Positions 7,747-15,575 are shown, counted from the first letter of the stretch. The stretch is 17,807 nt of DNA from Miniphocaeibacter sp964345925 (GCA_964345925.1 CAYFSP010000033.1:1-17807); one strand, 5' to 3'. Notes: generated by a model from the sequence alone, not told the origin. Program-made: numbers and translations.

Positions 7747-8625
7747 TTACAGGGAATAATCTAGATTTCGACTGGAAATCCAGCCATCATAAGAGTTTCC
7801 TGTAACGGAACTAGTTATTATTGCATGACACCAAGTTCTTCCAACATCTTGTACAGTTTCATATATTTGTACTGTAGAACCTTTAGAAACATACGTAATA
7901 ACAGATGAATTTATACTTGGTCCAGATCTTATATTAGCTTTATTACTAGTAACGTAATTTACATACCCTGAATTTGAATAAATATATGTTGTATTATTTC
8001 TACTATTATTCTCTTTTACTTGATTTTTCAACTTTTCCAGTTCATCTTTTGCTAATGCTAATTCCTCTTGTTCCTTTTGTTTCTCCTCTTCTTCCTTTTG
8101 AGATTTCTTTGAATCCTCTATTTTTTTCTTATAAGCAGTGACCATTTCTTCATCGTTAAATATTTTAGAATGTTCTGCTAATTTACTTTCTGCTTGTTCA
8201 AAGTTCATATCTTCCAAACTAGCTTCTATTGCTGCTGTATATTCTACATTTATACTATCTAATATTTTTTTAGATTTACTATAGTTTTCTTCATCTTCTT
8301 TTAAAACCCCTTCTAATAGCGAAGCAGCTTTTGCATAGTTTCCATTATCATACTGTTTTTTTCCATCTGAAAAACTTTCAAATGATTGCTTTAATTTTTT
8401 TACTTTACTTAGTTCATCAATATATTTATCATTATCCGACTTTAATATTAATTTATTATATGCATTTATTGCATCATCATATTCTCCTAATTCCGCATAT
8501 TTTTTTGCTGTTTTTTCCATTTTGGAAATTTTATAAATCCTTTGTCCAAAAATTATTCCAAACAAAATTAAAATGGACAATAATATTAAGACTATTCCTA
8601 TTAATATGTTTTTATTTTTCTTCAT
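7747..8625 (-). CDS. Membrane-anchored TPR, coiled-coil and SH3b-domain protein
   Basis: The protein has 292 residues. Residues 6-28 form one membrane segment after a short KKNK start, with no signal-peptidase site, so the rest probably faces the outside. Residues 37-115 hold two TPR-like pairs (AKKYAELGEYDDAINAYNKL and GKKQYDNGNYAKAASLLEGV). Residues 163-206 are a charged Glu/Lys/Gln coiled coil. A bacterial SH3 domain closes the protein (227-288), with the typical SNKANIRSGPSINSSVITYVSKG start and GWISSRNL end. SH3b domains usually bind cell-wall peptides, so a role in wall sensing or assembly is a fair inference; no enzyme domain is present. GGGAGG lies six bases before the ATG. It is a separate unit between the ABC-F terminator and the leu leader. 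Confidence 0.88.
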   Translation of the reverse strand: MKKNKNILIGIVLILLSILILFGIIFGQRIYKISKMEKTAKKYAELGEYDDAINAYNKLILKSDNDKYIDELSKVKKLKQSFESFSDGKKQYDNGNYAKAASLLEGVLKEDEENYSKSKKILDSINVEYTAAIEASLEDMNFEQAESKLAEHSKIFNDEEMVTAYKKKIEDSKKSQKEEEEKQKEQEELALAKDELEKLKNQVKENNSRNNTTYIYSNSGYVNYVTSNKANIRSGPSINSSVITYVSKGSTVQIYETVQDVGRTWCHAIITSSVTGNSYDGWISSRNLDYSL

Positions 8626-8645
8626 ATAATCCTCCCAATAGAATT

Positions 8646-8675
8646 ATTATATTAGATTCATTTTTTTCAATCCAA
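8646..8675 (-). promoter_or_regulatory. Candidate promoter of the SH3b-protein gene
   Basis: On the minus strand TTGGAT (8675-8670) and a perfect TATAAT (8651-8646) are 18 bases apart. The implied leader is only about 15 bases, just enough for the GGGAGG site. Confidence 0.45.
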
Positions 8676-8710
8676 TTATATAATCTTGTAAATATTGTAT
8701 ATGATTATAT

Positions 8711-8745
8711 AAAAAAGTAGAAATTATAAATAATTTCTACTTTTT
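8711..8745 (-). terminator. Intrinsic terminator after the ABC-F gene
   Basis: GTAGAAATTA (8717-8726) and TAATTTCTAC (8731-8740) pair perfectly around a four-base loop and are flanked by A6 and T5 runs. It works for the minus-strand ABC-F transcript and is symmetrical enough to act both ways. Confidence 0.85.
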
Positions 8746-8765
8746 ACTCTATCCTATTTAAGAAT

Positions 8766-10253
8766 CTAATTATATTTTTCCAACAATATATTCCTTGCTT
8801 TAATATTTTTTAAAAACTCTTCATCATGTTCTACTATTATCATTGTAGGTTTATATTCTAATATCATTTTTTCAATTTGTAACCTTGTAATAATATCTAA
8901 ATAGTTAAGTGGTTCATCCCATATATATATATTGGCTTTTTCACAAATACTTTTTGCAATTAATACTTTCTTCTTTTGTCCTGAACTATAAGAAGCCATG
9001 TCCTTTTCAAAGTGTTCTCTTGAAAATCCCATTTTCCTAAGCAATGTTAAAATCTTTGTCTTATCTATATTATTTTCGACTATAAAATCATCTAAATTTC
9101 CTTTTAAATAATCAAACTCTTGAGACAAGTATGATATTTTCAAATTACTTGCCTTTTTCAAACTTCCACAATGCTCTATATTATATCCATATATGGATTT
9201 TAAAAAACTACTTTTTCCTACTCCATTTTCTCCAGTTATAGTTATAATTTCTCCATTGCCAACTTGAAAATTCATATTTTTAAATATTTGTATTTTATTA
9301 TATACAACGGAATAGCCTTCAGCATTTATTAGAATATTGCTATGATGTGGTATGGACTCCATTGCTATCTCATCTTCAAATTCAACATTATTTAAAAGAC
9401 CTTTTTTGGCTTCTATGTTCTTTTCATATTGAAGTTCCAAATTTTTAGATCGCTGCATCATCTTAGCCGCTTTATGGCCTACATATCCCTTATCCACTTT
9501 ATTACCTGAACTTCTTTTATTCTTTGTTTTTTCTACCTTATCAGACCAATCGGCTTTTTGTCTTGAAGATTTTTCAAGTCTTGAAATTTCCTTTTTAAGC
9601 TTTTCATTTTTATTTAAATTAAACTCATCTTCAAATTCCTTATTCTCATTCCAAGTATCATAATTACCTTTTTGCAAGACTATTTTATTCTTTTCTATAG
9701 TTAAAACATGATCTATAGTATTATTTAAAAAACTTCTATCATGAGAAACCAATATAAAACCAGACTTTGTTTTTAAATATTCTGCAAGGCTATGACGTCC
9801 ATGTAAGTCTAAACTATTTGTAGGTTCATCTATTAAGAGAAACTTATTTTCTGTTATAAACATTGAAGCTATTAATACCTTTGTTTTCTCTCCACCACTT
9901 AATGTGTTAAAAGGTCTATAAATAATATCTAAGTCAACCTTTAATAAGTTTAATTCCCTTTCCAGTTTCCATAATTCAAACTGTCCCTTAATTTCTTCAA
10001 CTACATCTATGGTTAAATATTCCTCATTTTTTATTTCATAGGGAAAATATTCAAACTCCACTTTACTGTTTATACTTCCTCTGTAATCCAATTTCTCCTG
10101 TAATATATTTAAAAATGTTGTCTTTCCATAACCATTTCTTCCAATTAATCCTAATTTCCAACTACTATCCAGCTGTAGACTAATATTGTTAAAAACTGGA
10201 TCTATATCACCAATATATGTGAACTCTAAATTTTTTATATCTATTATACTCAT
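8766..10253 (-). CDS. ABC-F ribosome-protection protein, Lsa-like
   Basis: There are two ABC domains and no membrane segments. Set one: GRNGYGKT (38-45), LSGGEK (118-123), LLIDEPTNSLD (139-149), His171. Set two: GENGVGKS (341-348), YSSGQK (422-427), IYIWDEPLNYLD (442-453), His476. The charged linker (about 205-300), including YVGHKAAKMMQRSK, is the domain that reaches into the ribosome in antibiotic-resistance ABC-F proteins. From memory, the WKLGLIGRNG and IWDEPLNYLD blocks and the 495-residue length match Lsa(A), which protects against lincosamides, pleuromutilins and streptogramin A. The exact drug range cannot be read from sequence. The frame stays open upstream, but the ATG at 10253 has AAGGAG four bases before it and gives the family start MSIIDIKNLEFTY. 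It is preceded by an unusually complex leader. Confidence 0.92.
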   Translation of the reverse strand: MSIIDIKNLEFTYIGDIDPVFNNISLQLDSSWKLGLIGRNGYGKTTFLNILQEKLDYRGSINSKVEFEYFPYEIKNEEYLTIDVVEEIKGQFELWKLERELNLLKVDLDIIYRPFNTLSGGEKTKVLIASMFITENKFLLIDEPTNSLDLHGRHSLAEYLKTKSGFILVSHDRSFLNNTIDHVLTIEKNKIVLQKGNYDTWNENKEFEDEFNLNKNEKLKKEISRLEKSSRQKADWSDKVEKTKNKRSSGNKVDKGYVGHKAAKMMQRSKNLELQYEKNIEAKKGLLNNVEFEDEIAMESIPHHSNILINAEGYSVVYNKIQIFKNMNFQVGNGEIITITGENGVGKSSFLKSIYGYNIEHCGSLKKASNLKISYLSQEFDYLKGNLDDFIVENNIDKTKILTLLRKMGFSREHFEKDMASYSSGQKKKVLIAKSICEKANIYIWDEPLNYLDIITRLQIEKMILEYKPTMIIVEHDEEFLKNIKARNILLEKYN

Positions 10254-10267
10254 AAAACTCCTTCTAG

Positions 10268-10302
10268 ACCTAACTCCATTTACAAAGTAAATGGAGTTAG
10301 GT
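10268..10302 (-). promoter_or_regulatory. Strong hairpin just upstream of the ABC-F ribosome site
   Basis: A 16-base perfect inverted repeat (ACCTAACTCCATTTAC and its complement) surrounds a three-base loop. It ends about eight bases before AAGGAG. There is no T run, so it is not a terminator. The upstream arm on the minus strand contains AACTCC, which can pair with GGAGTT in the hairpin or with GGAGTT in the ribosome site, so it could switch translation. Confidence 0.6.
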
Positions 10303-10397
10303 TTGATGCAAATAATTATCATTGTTTTTTCAAACAATTTAAACCAATTGTTATTTTCTTGTAAAATAATCTTTAAAATTATAATTTCTTTTTCTAT

Positions 10398-10403
10398 CTA
10401 CAT
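10398..10403 (-). promoter_or_regulatory. AUG-UAG start-stop element with its own ribosome site
   Basis: AGGAGA (10414-10409) lies five bases before an ATG (10403) that is followed at once by TAG. The same frame then stays open for 48 codons into the ABC-F start. It may be a ribosome-parking minimal uORF, the wreck of a leader ORF, or chance. Confidence 0.3.
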
Positions 10404-10441
10404 TTAATTCTCCTATTCAAGTTTTTATTTTACATTTTATT

Positions 10442-10494
10442 TTATGAAATAGATGATTAATAAATCTACAGATAAATTCTGTTCTATTTCATAA
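10442..10494. repeat. Inverted repeat in the ABC-F leader
   Basis: TTATGAAATAG (10442-10452) and CTATTTCATAA (10484-10494) are perfect 11-base arms. A smaller hairpin ACAGA/TCTGT (10468-10482) is nested inside. On the transcript it begins just at the end of the MKNLE uORF, so translation of that uORF would affect its folding. Confidence 0.55.
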
Positions 10495-10512
10495 TTATTC
10501 TAAATTCTTCAT
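10495..10512 (-). CDS. Five-residue leader peptide MKNLE (candidate)
   Basis: ATG AAG AAT TTA GAA TAA follows a very good ribosome site, GAGGTGAT, three bases before the ATG. It lies about 240 bases upstream of the ABC-F gene on the same strand and touches an 11-base inverted repeat. Short uORFs of this kind control several resistance genes, including ABC-F genes. No experimental evidence can be read from the sequence. Confidence 0.45.
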   Translation of the reverse strand: MKNLE

Positions 10513-10653
10513 TTTATCACCTCAAAACTTTATATTATGATTAACTTAATTTTTTATTAATAAATCTTTTCCCTCTATAATATTAAGACATTGATTAAAA
10601 ACTATCATTAGCAGACTGTTTCTTCCAAATTAAAAATTGGGGGTTAGGACAAG

Positions 10654-10680
10654 CAAAAAGACGAGGGAAATCCCTCGTCT
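10654..10680 (-). terminator. Intrinsic terminator/attenuator between yitT-like gene and ABC-F gene
   Basis: On the minus strand AGACGAGGGA and TCCCTCGTCT form a perfect 10-base, GC-rich stem with a TT loop, then TTTTT. It stops transcripts from the YitT-like gene or the MIIISC leader before the ABC-F gene, so it is also a natural attenuator for the latter. Confidence 0.85.
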
Positions 10681-10702
10681 AAAATTTATTATCAGTATTA
10701 TA

Positions 10703-10725
10703 CTTTATTTGTATTACAAATAAAG
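10703..10725. repeat. Perfect inverted repeat
   Basis: CTTTATTTGT and ACAAATAAAG surround ATT. It lies between the 74-base structure at 10747-10820 and the terminator and is probably part of the folded leader RNA. Confidence 0.45.
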
Positions 10726-10746
10726 CTACAGATTTATTATAAAGAG

Positions 10747-10820
10747 ATTTCTTGCTAAGGCATAACAAAATAAGGTACTAATTCCAACTGTTATTCCTTT
10801 ATAAATTTTTAGCAAGAAAT
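10747..10820 (-). promoter_or_regulatory. Long-range stem overlapping the MIIISC uORF
   Basis: ATTTCTTGCTAA, the last four codons of the uORF on the minus strand, pairs perfectly over 12 bases with TTAGCAAGAAAT (10758-10747). ATAACA/TGTTAT can pair inside. Sequence just past the uORF stop could instead pair with CTTTATAA (10744-10737), or with ATAAATTTTAG next to the terminator stem, so alternative folds exist. Confidence 0.5.
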
Positions 10821-10829
10821 TATAATCAT
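10809..10829 (-). CDS. Six-residue leader peptide MIIISC (candidate)
   Basis: ATG ATT ATA ATT TCT TGC TAA follows a strong AGAGGTGA ribosome site (about 10834-10841). It starts only about 20 bases after a predicted transcription start, overlaps a 12-base stem, and is followed by a terminator and then the ABC-F gene. This order (uORF, alternative stems, terminator, resistance gene) is typical of antibiotic-sensing attenuators. Confidence 0.5.
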   Translation of the reverse strand: MIIISC

Positions 10830-10857
10830 TCTTTCACCTCTTATTTTATTCATATTG

Positions 10858-10886
10858 ATATTAACATATATTTATGTATTATTCAA
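10858..10886 (-). promoter_or_regulatory. Candidate promoter of the ABC-F leader transcript
   Basis: TTGAAT (10886-10881) and TAATAT (10863-10858) lie 17 bases apart on the minus strand, directly after the stop codon of the YitT-like gene. Each matches consensus at four of six positions. Confidence 0.4.
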
Positions 10887-10888
10887 AT

Positions 10889-11785
10889 CTATATTTCAGC
10901 AGTTGTAAAGCCTTTACCCTTTACTTCGTAAGTATCGGATATTGTCATAAATGCCTTTGAGTCTATTTTTTCCATAATACTTTTTAGTCTTGCAATTTGT
11001 CTAGTTCCAACTACTGTATAAATTATTTTATATTCTGTTTCACTATATGCTCCTGATCCATCTAAATATGTTACCCCTCTATGAACGTCTTTAATTATCG
11101 CCTCTTTTATTTCTTCATATTTCTTTGATATGATAAAAACCTGTTTTCTCTCTCCAAATCCCATTTGAATTCTATCCAGTAATGTATATCCCACTACCAT
11201 TGAAACTATGGTGTATAATCCCTTGTCTAAAGAAAAAATATATGATGCTATAAAAACTATGAACATATTCATTACAAGTAATGCATTTCCTATATTCATA
11301 TTCAATTTCTTCTTAAAAAATGCTGCAAGTATATCAAGGCCACCTTGACATGTTCCATATCTAAATAACAGTCCCATACCTATTCCATTTATTGCTCCTC
11401 CTGTAACCGATACTAAAAATGCATCGTCCAATATAAATGGATTGCTAAGTCTATCAAATAGCAATAAATAAATAGACAATATTCCTGCTGAAATCATGGC
11501 ATATGTTGTAAATACTTTATTTAGAAAAATATATCCTACTATTACTAATGGAATATTTAGTATTAATATAGTTATCCCTGTAGGAATCTCGAGTAAAAAT
11601 TTTAATAATAAACCAATTCCTCCAATTCCACCGCTAAGAAGTCCCTTTTGTTGAAAAAAGAAATTCATAGCAAATGCACATATAAAATCCCCTATTAATA
11701 TTGCTCCTATTTTCTTCGTAAATTCAACTCTTGTTCCTAGAAACCTCTCCAAAAAAAATGCCTTTCCTTCCCCTGCACTATCCAT
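10889..11785 (-). CDS. YitT-family membrane protein with C-terminal DUF2179 domain
   Basis: The protein has 298 residues from the chosen ATG. Five or six membrane segments fill about residues 25-205, with the family motifs GLLSGGIGGIGLLLKF (about 48-63) and RYGTCQGGLDILAAFF (about 142-157). The soluble end (about 215-270, QVFIISKKYEEIKEAIIKDVHRG ending with YTVVGTRQIARLKSIM in the next stretch) is the DUF2179 domain. Members occur in many Firmicutes; their substrate is unknown, and I assign none. A GTG at 11797 could extend the frame by four residues, but GGAAGGTG lies correctly for the ATG at 11785. It begins 70 bases after the CWB2 gene with no terminator between, so it may be partly co-transcribed with it. 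Confidence 0.88.
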   Translation of the reverse strand: MDSAGEGKAFFLERFLGTRVEFTKKIGAILIGDFICAFAMNFFFQQKGLLSGGIGGIGLLLKFLLEIPTGITILILNIPLVIVGYIFLNKVFTTYAMISAGILSIYLLLFDRLSNPFILDDAFLVSVTGGAINGIGMGLLFRYGTCQGGLDILAAFFKKKLNMNIGNALLVMNMFIVFIASYIFSLDKGLYTIVSMVVGYTLLDRIQMGFGERKQVFIISKKYEEIKEAIIKDVHRGVTYLDGSGAYSETEYKIIYTVVGTRQIARLKSIMEKIDSKAFMTISDTYEVKGKGFTTAEI

Positions 11786-11855
11786 TAAATTATACACCTT
11801 CCATATTTATATTATATTTTTATTACAACCCTTATACTAAAATATTTGTACCGTC

Positions 11856-13823
11856 TTATTTATTAAGATACTCTTTTACAATTTTAGGCAACAAGTTTTC
11901 TCTACTTAGTAATATAGGATAATTTTTTTGTACTGCATAAGATGATGCTACAATTGCATCTGGGAAATTTTCTCCATTTACAATTATAAATTTATTGTTA
12001 ATACCATTTATAGTCTTAGCTACATTTACTGATGTTTCATATCTATTTATACCTGAAATTCTCTTAATGCTTATTTTTTCTTTTAATTTATTTTCAATAT
12101 TCTTAGATATAGAAGATTCTCCTCCTCCTATAATAATATTATCTATTTTCCATTTGTCTATAATATTTTCAGTATTTTCATTTAATTTACGTGGCTCTGT
12201 CAATAGTATTGGAATTCCTTCTTTCGATGCTATGGAACACATTACTACTGCATCTGGGAAATTTGTACCATCAACCAGTATTCCCTTTGAATTATTCCCT
12301 GATACTTTTCTTACCTCTTCGCCTACTAGTATGGCTGTTTCATATCTATCCTTACCACCAATTCTTTTTACATTATAATCTTTTAAGCTTTTTTCAATAT
12401 CCTTTGAAACGGTGTTTTCACCACCTACAATTATAACGCTTTTGGCTTTAAGTCTTTTAACTTCATTAATTAATTTTTCAGAAATTCCTCTTTCCCTCGT
12501 TAAAAGTATGGGAGCTTTCAGTCTAGATGATAATACAGTACTAGTCAGTTCATCTGTGAATTTTTCACCACTTGTAATTATTACCGTATCTGCATTTTTA
12601 TATTCTTCACTAATCTCTATAGAAGTATCATATCGATTTGAACCTGAAATCCTCTTAATATTGAATTCAGATAATTCTTTTTCTATCTCCTTAGATATGG
12701 ATTTCTCGCCTCCTATTAATATTACCTCCCTATGATTTACTTCTACTGGAGGATTTATTGGAAGAAAAGTATTTTCTTCTTCTATTTCAATTTTTTTCAA
12801 ATCCTCTTTGTATTTTTCAAAAATTTCGTCTACTTCTTTACTTGAAATTGAACTGTATAAATTTTCTATTGTAGTATTTCTCAATAATAGAATTTCATTT
12901 ATAGCTTTTTCTTTATTTATGTCTAAAATGCCTGCTGTATTGTTAATCTCTAAAATTTTCTTTTTACTCATTTCTTCAATATTTTGAATATTTTTTTCTT
13001 TTAACTCTATAAAATCTTTATTTTCTCCAATATAAACTATATATTTTGTCTTACCGTCTATAGCTATTTTCTTTGGCTGCATAAGTCCATCATATAATTC
13101 TTCATCATTGAGAAAATAATATGTATCCTTTATGTCTTTCAAGTATTCATCATCTCTAAAGTCAACTAAATCTCCAAAGCTTTTAGTGAATTTTTTACTG
13201 GAAATCAATTTATTGCTTTTCATATTTACATAATCTAATTCTATATCTGTTTTATTGCCATAAATATATATTTTTATACTATTAGATCCCTTTCCTGTTT
13301 CAAAGTAAATATTTTCTAGTTGAATTTTCCCATTTAATTCTTTATTTTCTGCTAAATGGTAATTATCCGGTATGTAATCATTTAAATATTTATTTGGAAT
13401 AGGAATATTATCACCTGCAAATATATTATCAGTATTGTAATCAAGGATTAATCTTTCTCCTATTAAATCATCATTTTGATTTATGTATTCTATTTTTGTT
13501 TCCTTTAATAATCCCTTTGTTATTTTTAATCTGCTAATATTATTTTTATTAAAGTAGTTATTTAGCTCATCATAATCCGACTCTACAAGAATTCCATTTT
13601 TATTTGTCGTTTTAAATATTAGTTCAGATATTCCTTCTTCGTAAAAATCATATGACTCAGTATTATTTCCCTTATTCCAACTTTCTAAATTATTATTTTC
13701 AAATTTTATGTAATTTCCATCTTCTATATAGAATATATCGTTATTTTTAGAATTTAAATTTACCTCTTTAGGATTTCTAAATAAAATATGATTGTTATTT
13801 CCTTTTAGACTTATTAGATTACT
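11856..13823 (-). CDS. CWB2 surface protein, C-terminal segment (after assembly gap)
   Basis: This is the downstream part of the gene that starts at 14895. Its first 60 or so residues continue the Asn-rich, short-strand pattern of the beta-helix (SLKGNNNHILFRNPKEVN). A mixed region with no domain I recognise follows, then a helical spacer (about 12750-13010). Three CWB2 repeats close the protein (12731-11859), each with a GG-S-IS/VSK-IE start, an RISG/RIGG-xxRY(D/E)T box and an (N/K)FPDA- or TDEL-type box. Three is the number needed to make one wall-polymer-binding unit, so the protein should be attached to the outer wall. The frame ends in TAA without a clear terminator. Adhesion or envelope structure is the likely role; the ligand is unknown. 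Confidence 0.88.
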   Translation of the reverse strand, partial: SNLISLKGNNNHILFRNPKEVNLNSKNNDIFYIEDGNYIKFENNNLESWNKGNNTESYDFYEEGISELIFKTTNKNGILVESDYDELNNYFNKNNISRLKITKGLLKETKIEYINQNDDLIGERLILDYNTDNIFAGDNIPIPNKYLNDYIPDNYHLAENKELNGKIQLENIYFETGKGSNSIKIYIYGNKTDIELDYVNMKSNKLISSKKFTKSFGDLVDFRDDEYLKDIKDTYYFLNDEELYDGLMQPKKIAIDGKTKYIVYIGENKDFIELKEKNIQNIEEMSKKKILEINNTAGILDINKEKAINEILLLRNTTIENLYSSISSKEVDEIFEKYKEDLKKIEIEEENTFLPINPPVEVNHREVILIGGEKSISKEIEKELSEFNIKRISGSNRYDTSIEISEEYKNADTVIITSGEKFTDELTSTVLSSRLKAPILLTRERGISEKLINEVKRLKAKSVIIVGGENTVSKDIEKSLKDYNVKRIGGKDRYETAILVGEEVRKVSGNNSKGILVDGTNFPDAVVMCSIASKEGIPILLTEPRKLNENTENIIDKWKIDNIIIGGGESSISKNIENKLKEKISIKRISGINRYETSVNVAKTINGINNKFIIVNGENFPDAIVASSYAVQKNYPILLSRENLLPKIVKEYLNK

Positions 13824-13923
13824 NNNNNNNNNNNNNNNNNNNNNNNNNNNNNNNNNNNNNNNNNNNNNNNNNNNNNNNNNNNNNNNNNNNNNNNNNNNNN
13901 NNNNNNNNNNNNNNNNNNNNNNN
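13824..13923. other. Assembly gap (100 N)
   Basis: Exactly 100 N, the usual placeholder for a gap of unknown size, interrupts the beta-helix/CWB2 gene. Both flanks carry the same six bases ATTACT. Collapsing them joins the two reading frames without a break. Confidence 0.95.
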
Positions 13924-14895
13924 ATTACTGGTAGAATTAATATCAATATCGGATTTTTCACCAAATTCTATACTACAGTTGTCCTTCTCAATAGTGATTA
14001 TTGAAGTATTCTCACCGGATTTAATATTTAGATTACAATTTTCTCCAAAATGCAATTTTTCAATTGGTGAAATACTTTTAACTTTAAAAAATGTAGGATA
14101 ACCTTCTATTGTCCAATTTACGTTATTTCCCAATTCAAATTTTCCAATATGTGGATTTATAACAGTACCATATTTGGAATTCTCCATTCTCATATTTAAA
14201 CTTACATTGTCCTCTACAATAAAACTTTTATCCTTATCAACAATACCACCTGTTGATTCAGTTAAATTTTCCGAAACTTTACTATTGTTGAAATAAAAAG
14301 CATGGTTTCCTGTATCTATCTGTTTTCCAGTGAAACTACATCCATCTTTAATCAAGATTGTACCTCCGCTTACTAAGTAAGACCTTGTATGCAAATCAAT
14401 GCTTTCTTCAAATATTATTAAAGAGCTTGGAGCATTTATCAATTTACTCATGACCTTTCCATTTTCTGATGCATGTGAAATCTCTGTTTTAATATTTCTA
14501 AACTTAAATATCCATGAAGCCATATTCTCTATATTTGTTGACTTAAAATATCCATCTTCTTTACTTAACGATTTATTTGAATAATTTGCAATTCTTATAT
14601 TCTCTAAGGAAAAAATCTCTCCTAATTTAGATTTTCCTATTGGCAACGCTAAATTCATTCCTAAATCCAGTTTGTTTCCTTGTCCATCAATAATCAATGA
14701 AGTTGTCCTTTCATGAACAGCCAAATTAACATCAATATCTTTTTCTAAAATAATTTTCTTAATTTCTTTATTATTATATGCTTCTCTAAATTGAAACTGA
14801 CTATTAACATAAACCGTTTCTTCATTTACAGCTATAACCTTGTTTGGAAAAATAAACAAACAAATAAATATTATTAAAATAATTTTTTTATGCAT
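13924..14895 (-). CDS. CWB2 surface protein, N-terminal segment: signal peptide and beta-helix adhesin-like domain
   Basis: The ATG follows AGGAGGAG by three bases. Residues 1-22 form a signal peptide with a likely cut after VIA. The segment from about residue 25 on has the repeating short strands of a right-handed beta-helix, rich in Asn, Ser and Ile. Examples are FREAYNNKEIKKIILEKDID, TTSLIIDGQGNKLDLG and GGTILIKDGCSFTGK, the pattern of pectate-lyase-like adhesive domains in Firmicute surface proteins. No catalytic lyase residues are recognisable, so binding rather than cleavage is inferred. The frame runs into the N gap at ...DINSTSN and resumes on the other side as SNLISLKG.... It starts 70 bases after the hpf terminator as its own unit. 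Confidence 0.85.
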
Positions 14896-14964
14896 AAGCT
14901 CCTCCTAATACAAACTTAACATAATTTGAAAAGTAGTACAATCCTATATTTATAATATCTAGGC

Positions 14965-14996
14965 TAAAAAAATCCTGATAGAAAATCTATCAGGAT
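14965..14996 (-). terminator. Intrinsic terminator after hpf
   Basis: ATCCTGATAG (14972-14981) and CTATCAGGAT (14987-14996) pair perfectly over 10 bases with a five-base loop. On the minus strand T7 follows (14971-14965). It begins 16 bases after the hpf stop codon. Confidence 0.9.
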
Positions 14997-15011
14997 GAAT
15001 TGTTATTTTAT

Positions 15012-15539
15012 TTAAAATGCAGGTTCTAGTAAACCATAATTTCCGTCTTTTCTCTTATACACTACCTTTGCTAAATCCGTATCAGCGTCTAAGAATACAT
15101 AAAAATTATGTCCTACTAACTCCATTTGTAATATTGCTTCATCTGGACTCATAGGTTTCATTCCAAAAGTTTTAACCTTTACTATTTTAGAAGGTTCCAC
15201 TTCACTTTCAATTCCTGCAATATTCTCAAATCTTATTGTATCACCATTGTTAAATCTTTTTTGTAATTTTGTCTTATATTTTCTAATTTGAGATACTAAA
15301 GCATCAATAGCTCTATCAATTGAAACTAGCATATCGTCAGTAGACTCTTCAGCTCTTAAAACAGCCCCTGGAATAATTATTGTAACCTCAACCTTCTTGC
15401 TGTTCTTAACCTCTGTGTAGGTAACTTTACAATCGACTTCTTCATTAAAGTACTTGTCCAATTTACCTAATTTCTTTTCTGATAACTCTTTAAAATTATC
15501 GCTTAATTTGTAATTCTTACCCATATGTTTAAATTTCAT
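15012..15539 (-). CDS. hpf: Ribosome hibernation promoting factor, long form
   Basis: Long HPF joins 70S ribosomes into inactive 100S dimers during slow growth. The protein has 175 residues with both expected parts. The N-terminal S30AE domain (about 1-95) binds the ribosome decoding region: KYFNEEVDCKVTY, VEVTIIIPGAVLRAEE, DDMLVSIDRAIDALVSQIRK. The C-terminal dimerisation domain (about 117-172) starts with VKTFGMKPMSPDEAILQMEL and holds GHNFYVFLDADT. AGGAGG lies seven bases before the ATG. The gene stands alone with its own terminator. Two inverted repeats in its leader (15552-15568 and 15576-15599) may affect expression. Confidence 0.96.
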   Translation of the reverse strand: MKFKHMGKNYKLSDNFKELSEKKLGKLDKYFNEEVDCKVTYTEVKNSKKVEVTIIIPGAVLRAEESTDDMLVSIDRAIDALVSQIRKYKTKLQKRFNNGDTIRFENIAGIESEVEPSKIVKVKTFGMKPMSPDEAILQMELVGHNFYVFLDADTDLAKVVYKRKDGNYGLLEPAF

Positions 15540-15551
15540 AAATGTACCTCC

Positions 15552-15568
15552 TACTATTAAAAATAGTA
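15552..15568 (-). repeat. Hairpin beside the hpf ribosome site
   Basis: TACTATT and AATAGTA surround AAA; on the minus strand the stem ends directly at AGGAGG, so it could limit ribosome access. Confidence 0.45.
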
Positions 15569-15575
15569 TTCATTT

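Larger units (their letters stand above)
10254..10888 (-). other. 635-base leader/intergenic region before the ABC-F gene
   Basis: No ordinary gene is present. On the minus strand, in order, it holds a promoter, the MIIISC uORF, a long stem, a 10-base inverted repeat, a terminator, the MKNLE uORF, an 11-base inverted repeat, an AUG-UAG element and a 16-base hairpin beside the ABC-F ribosome site. The plus strand shows nothing gene-like. Confidence 0.6.

Noticed and set aside
10253..10337. A longer ABC-F start with 28 extra residues from a TTG at 10337
   Set aside because: The extra stretch runs through the 16-base hairpin, has no ribosome site and is not family-like; the ATG at 10253 has a clear AAGGAG.
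7061..10614. Shared 10-mer TCATTAGCAG at 7061-7070 and 10605-10614
   Set aside because: Short shared words are expected by chance in 17.8 kb of AT-rich DNA, and the surroundings do not match.
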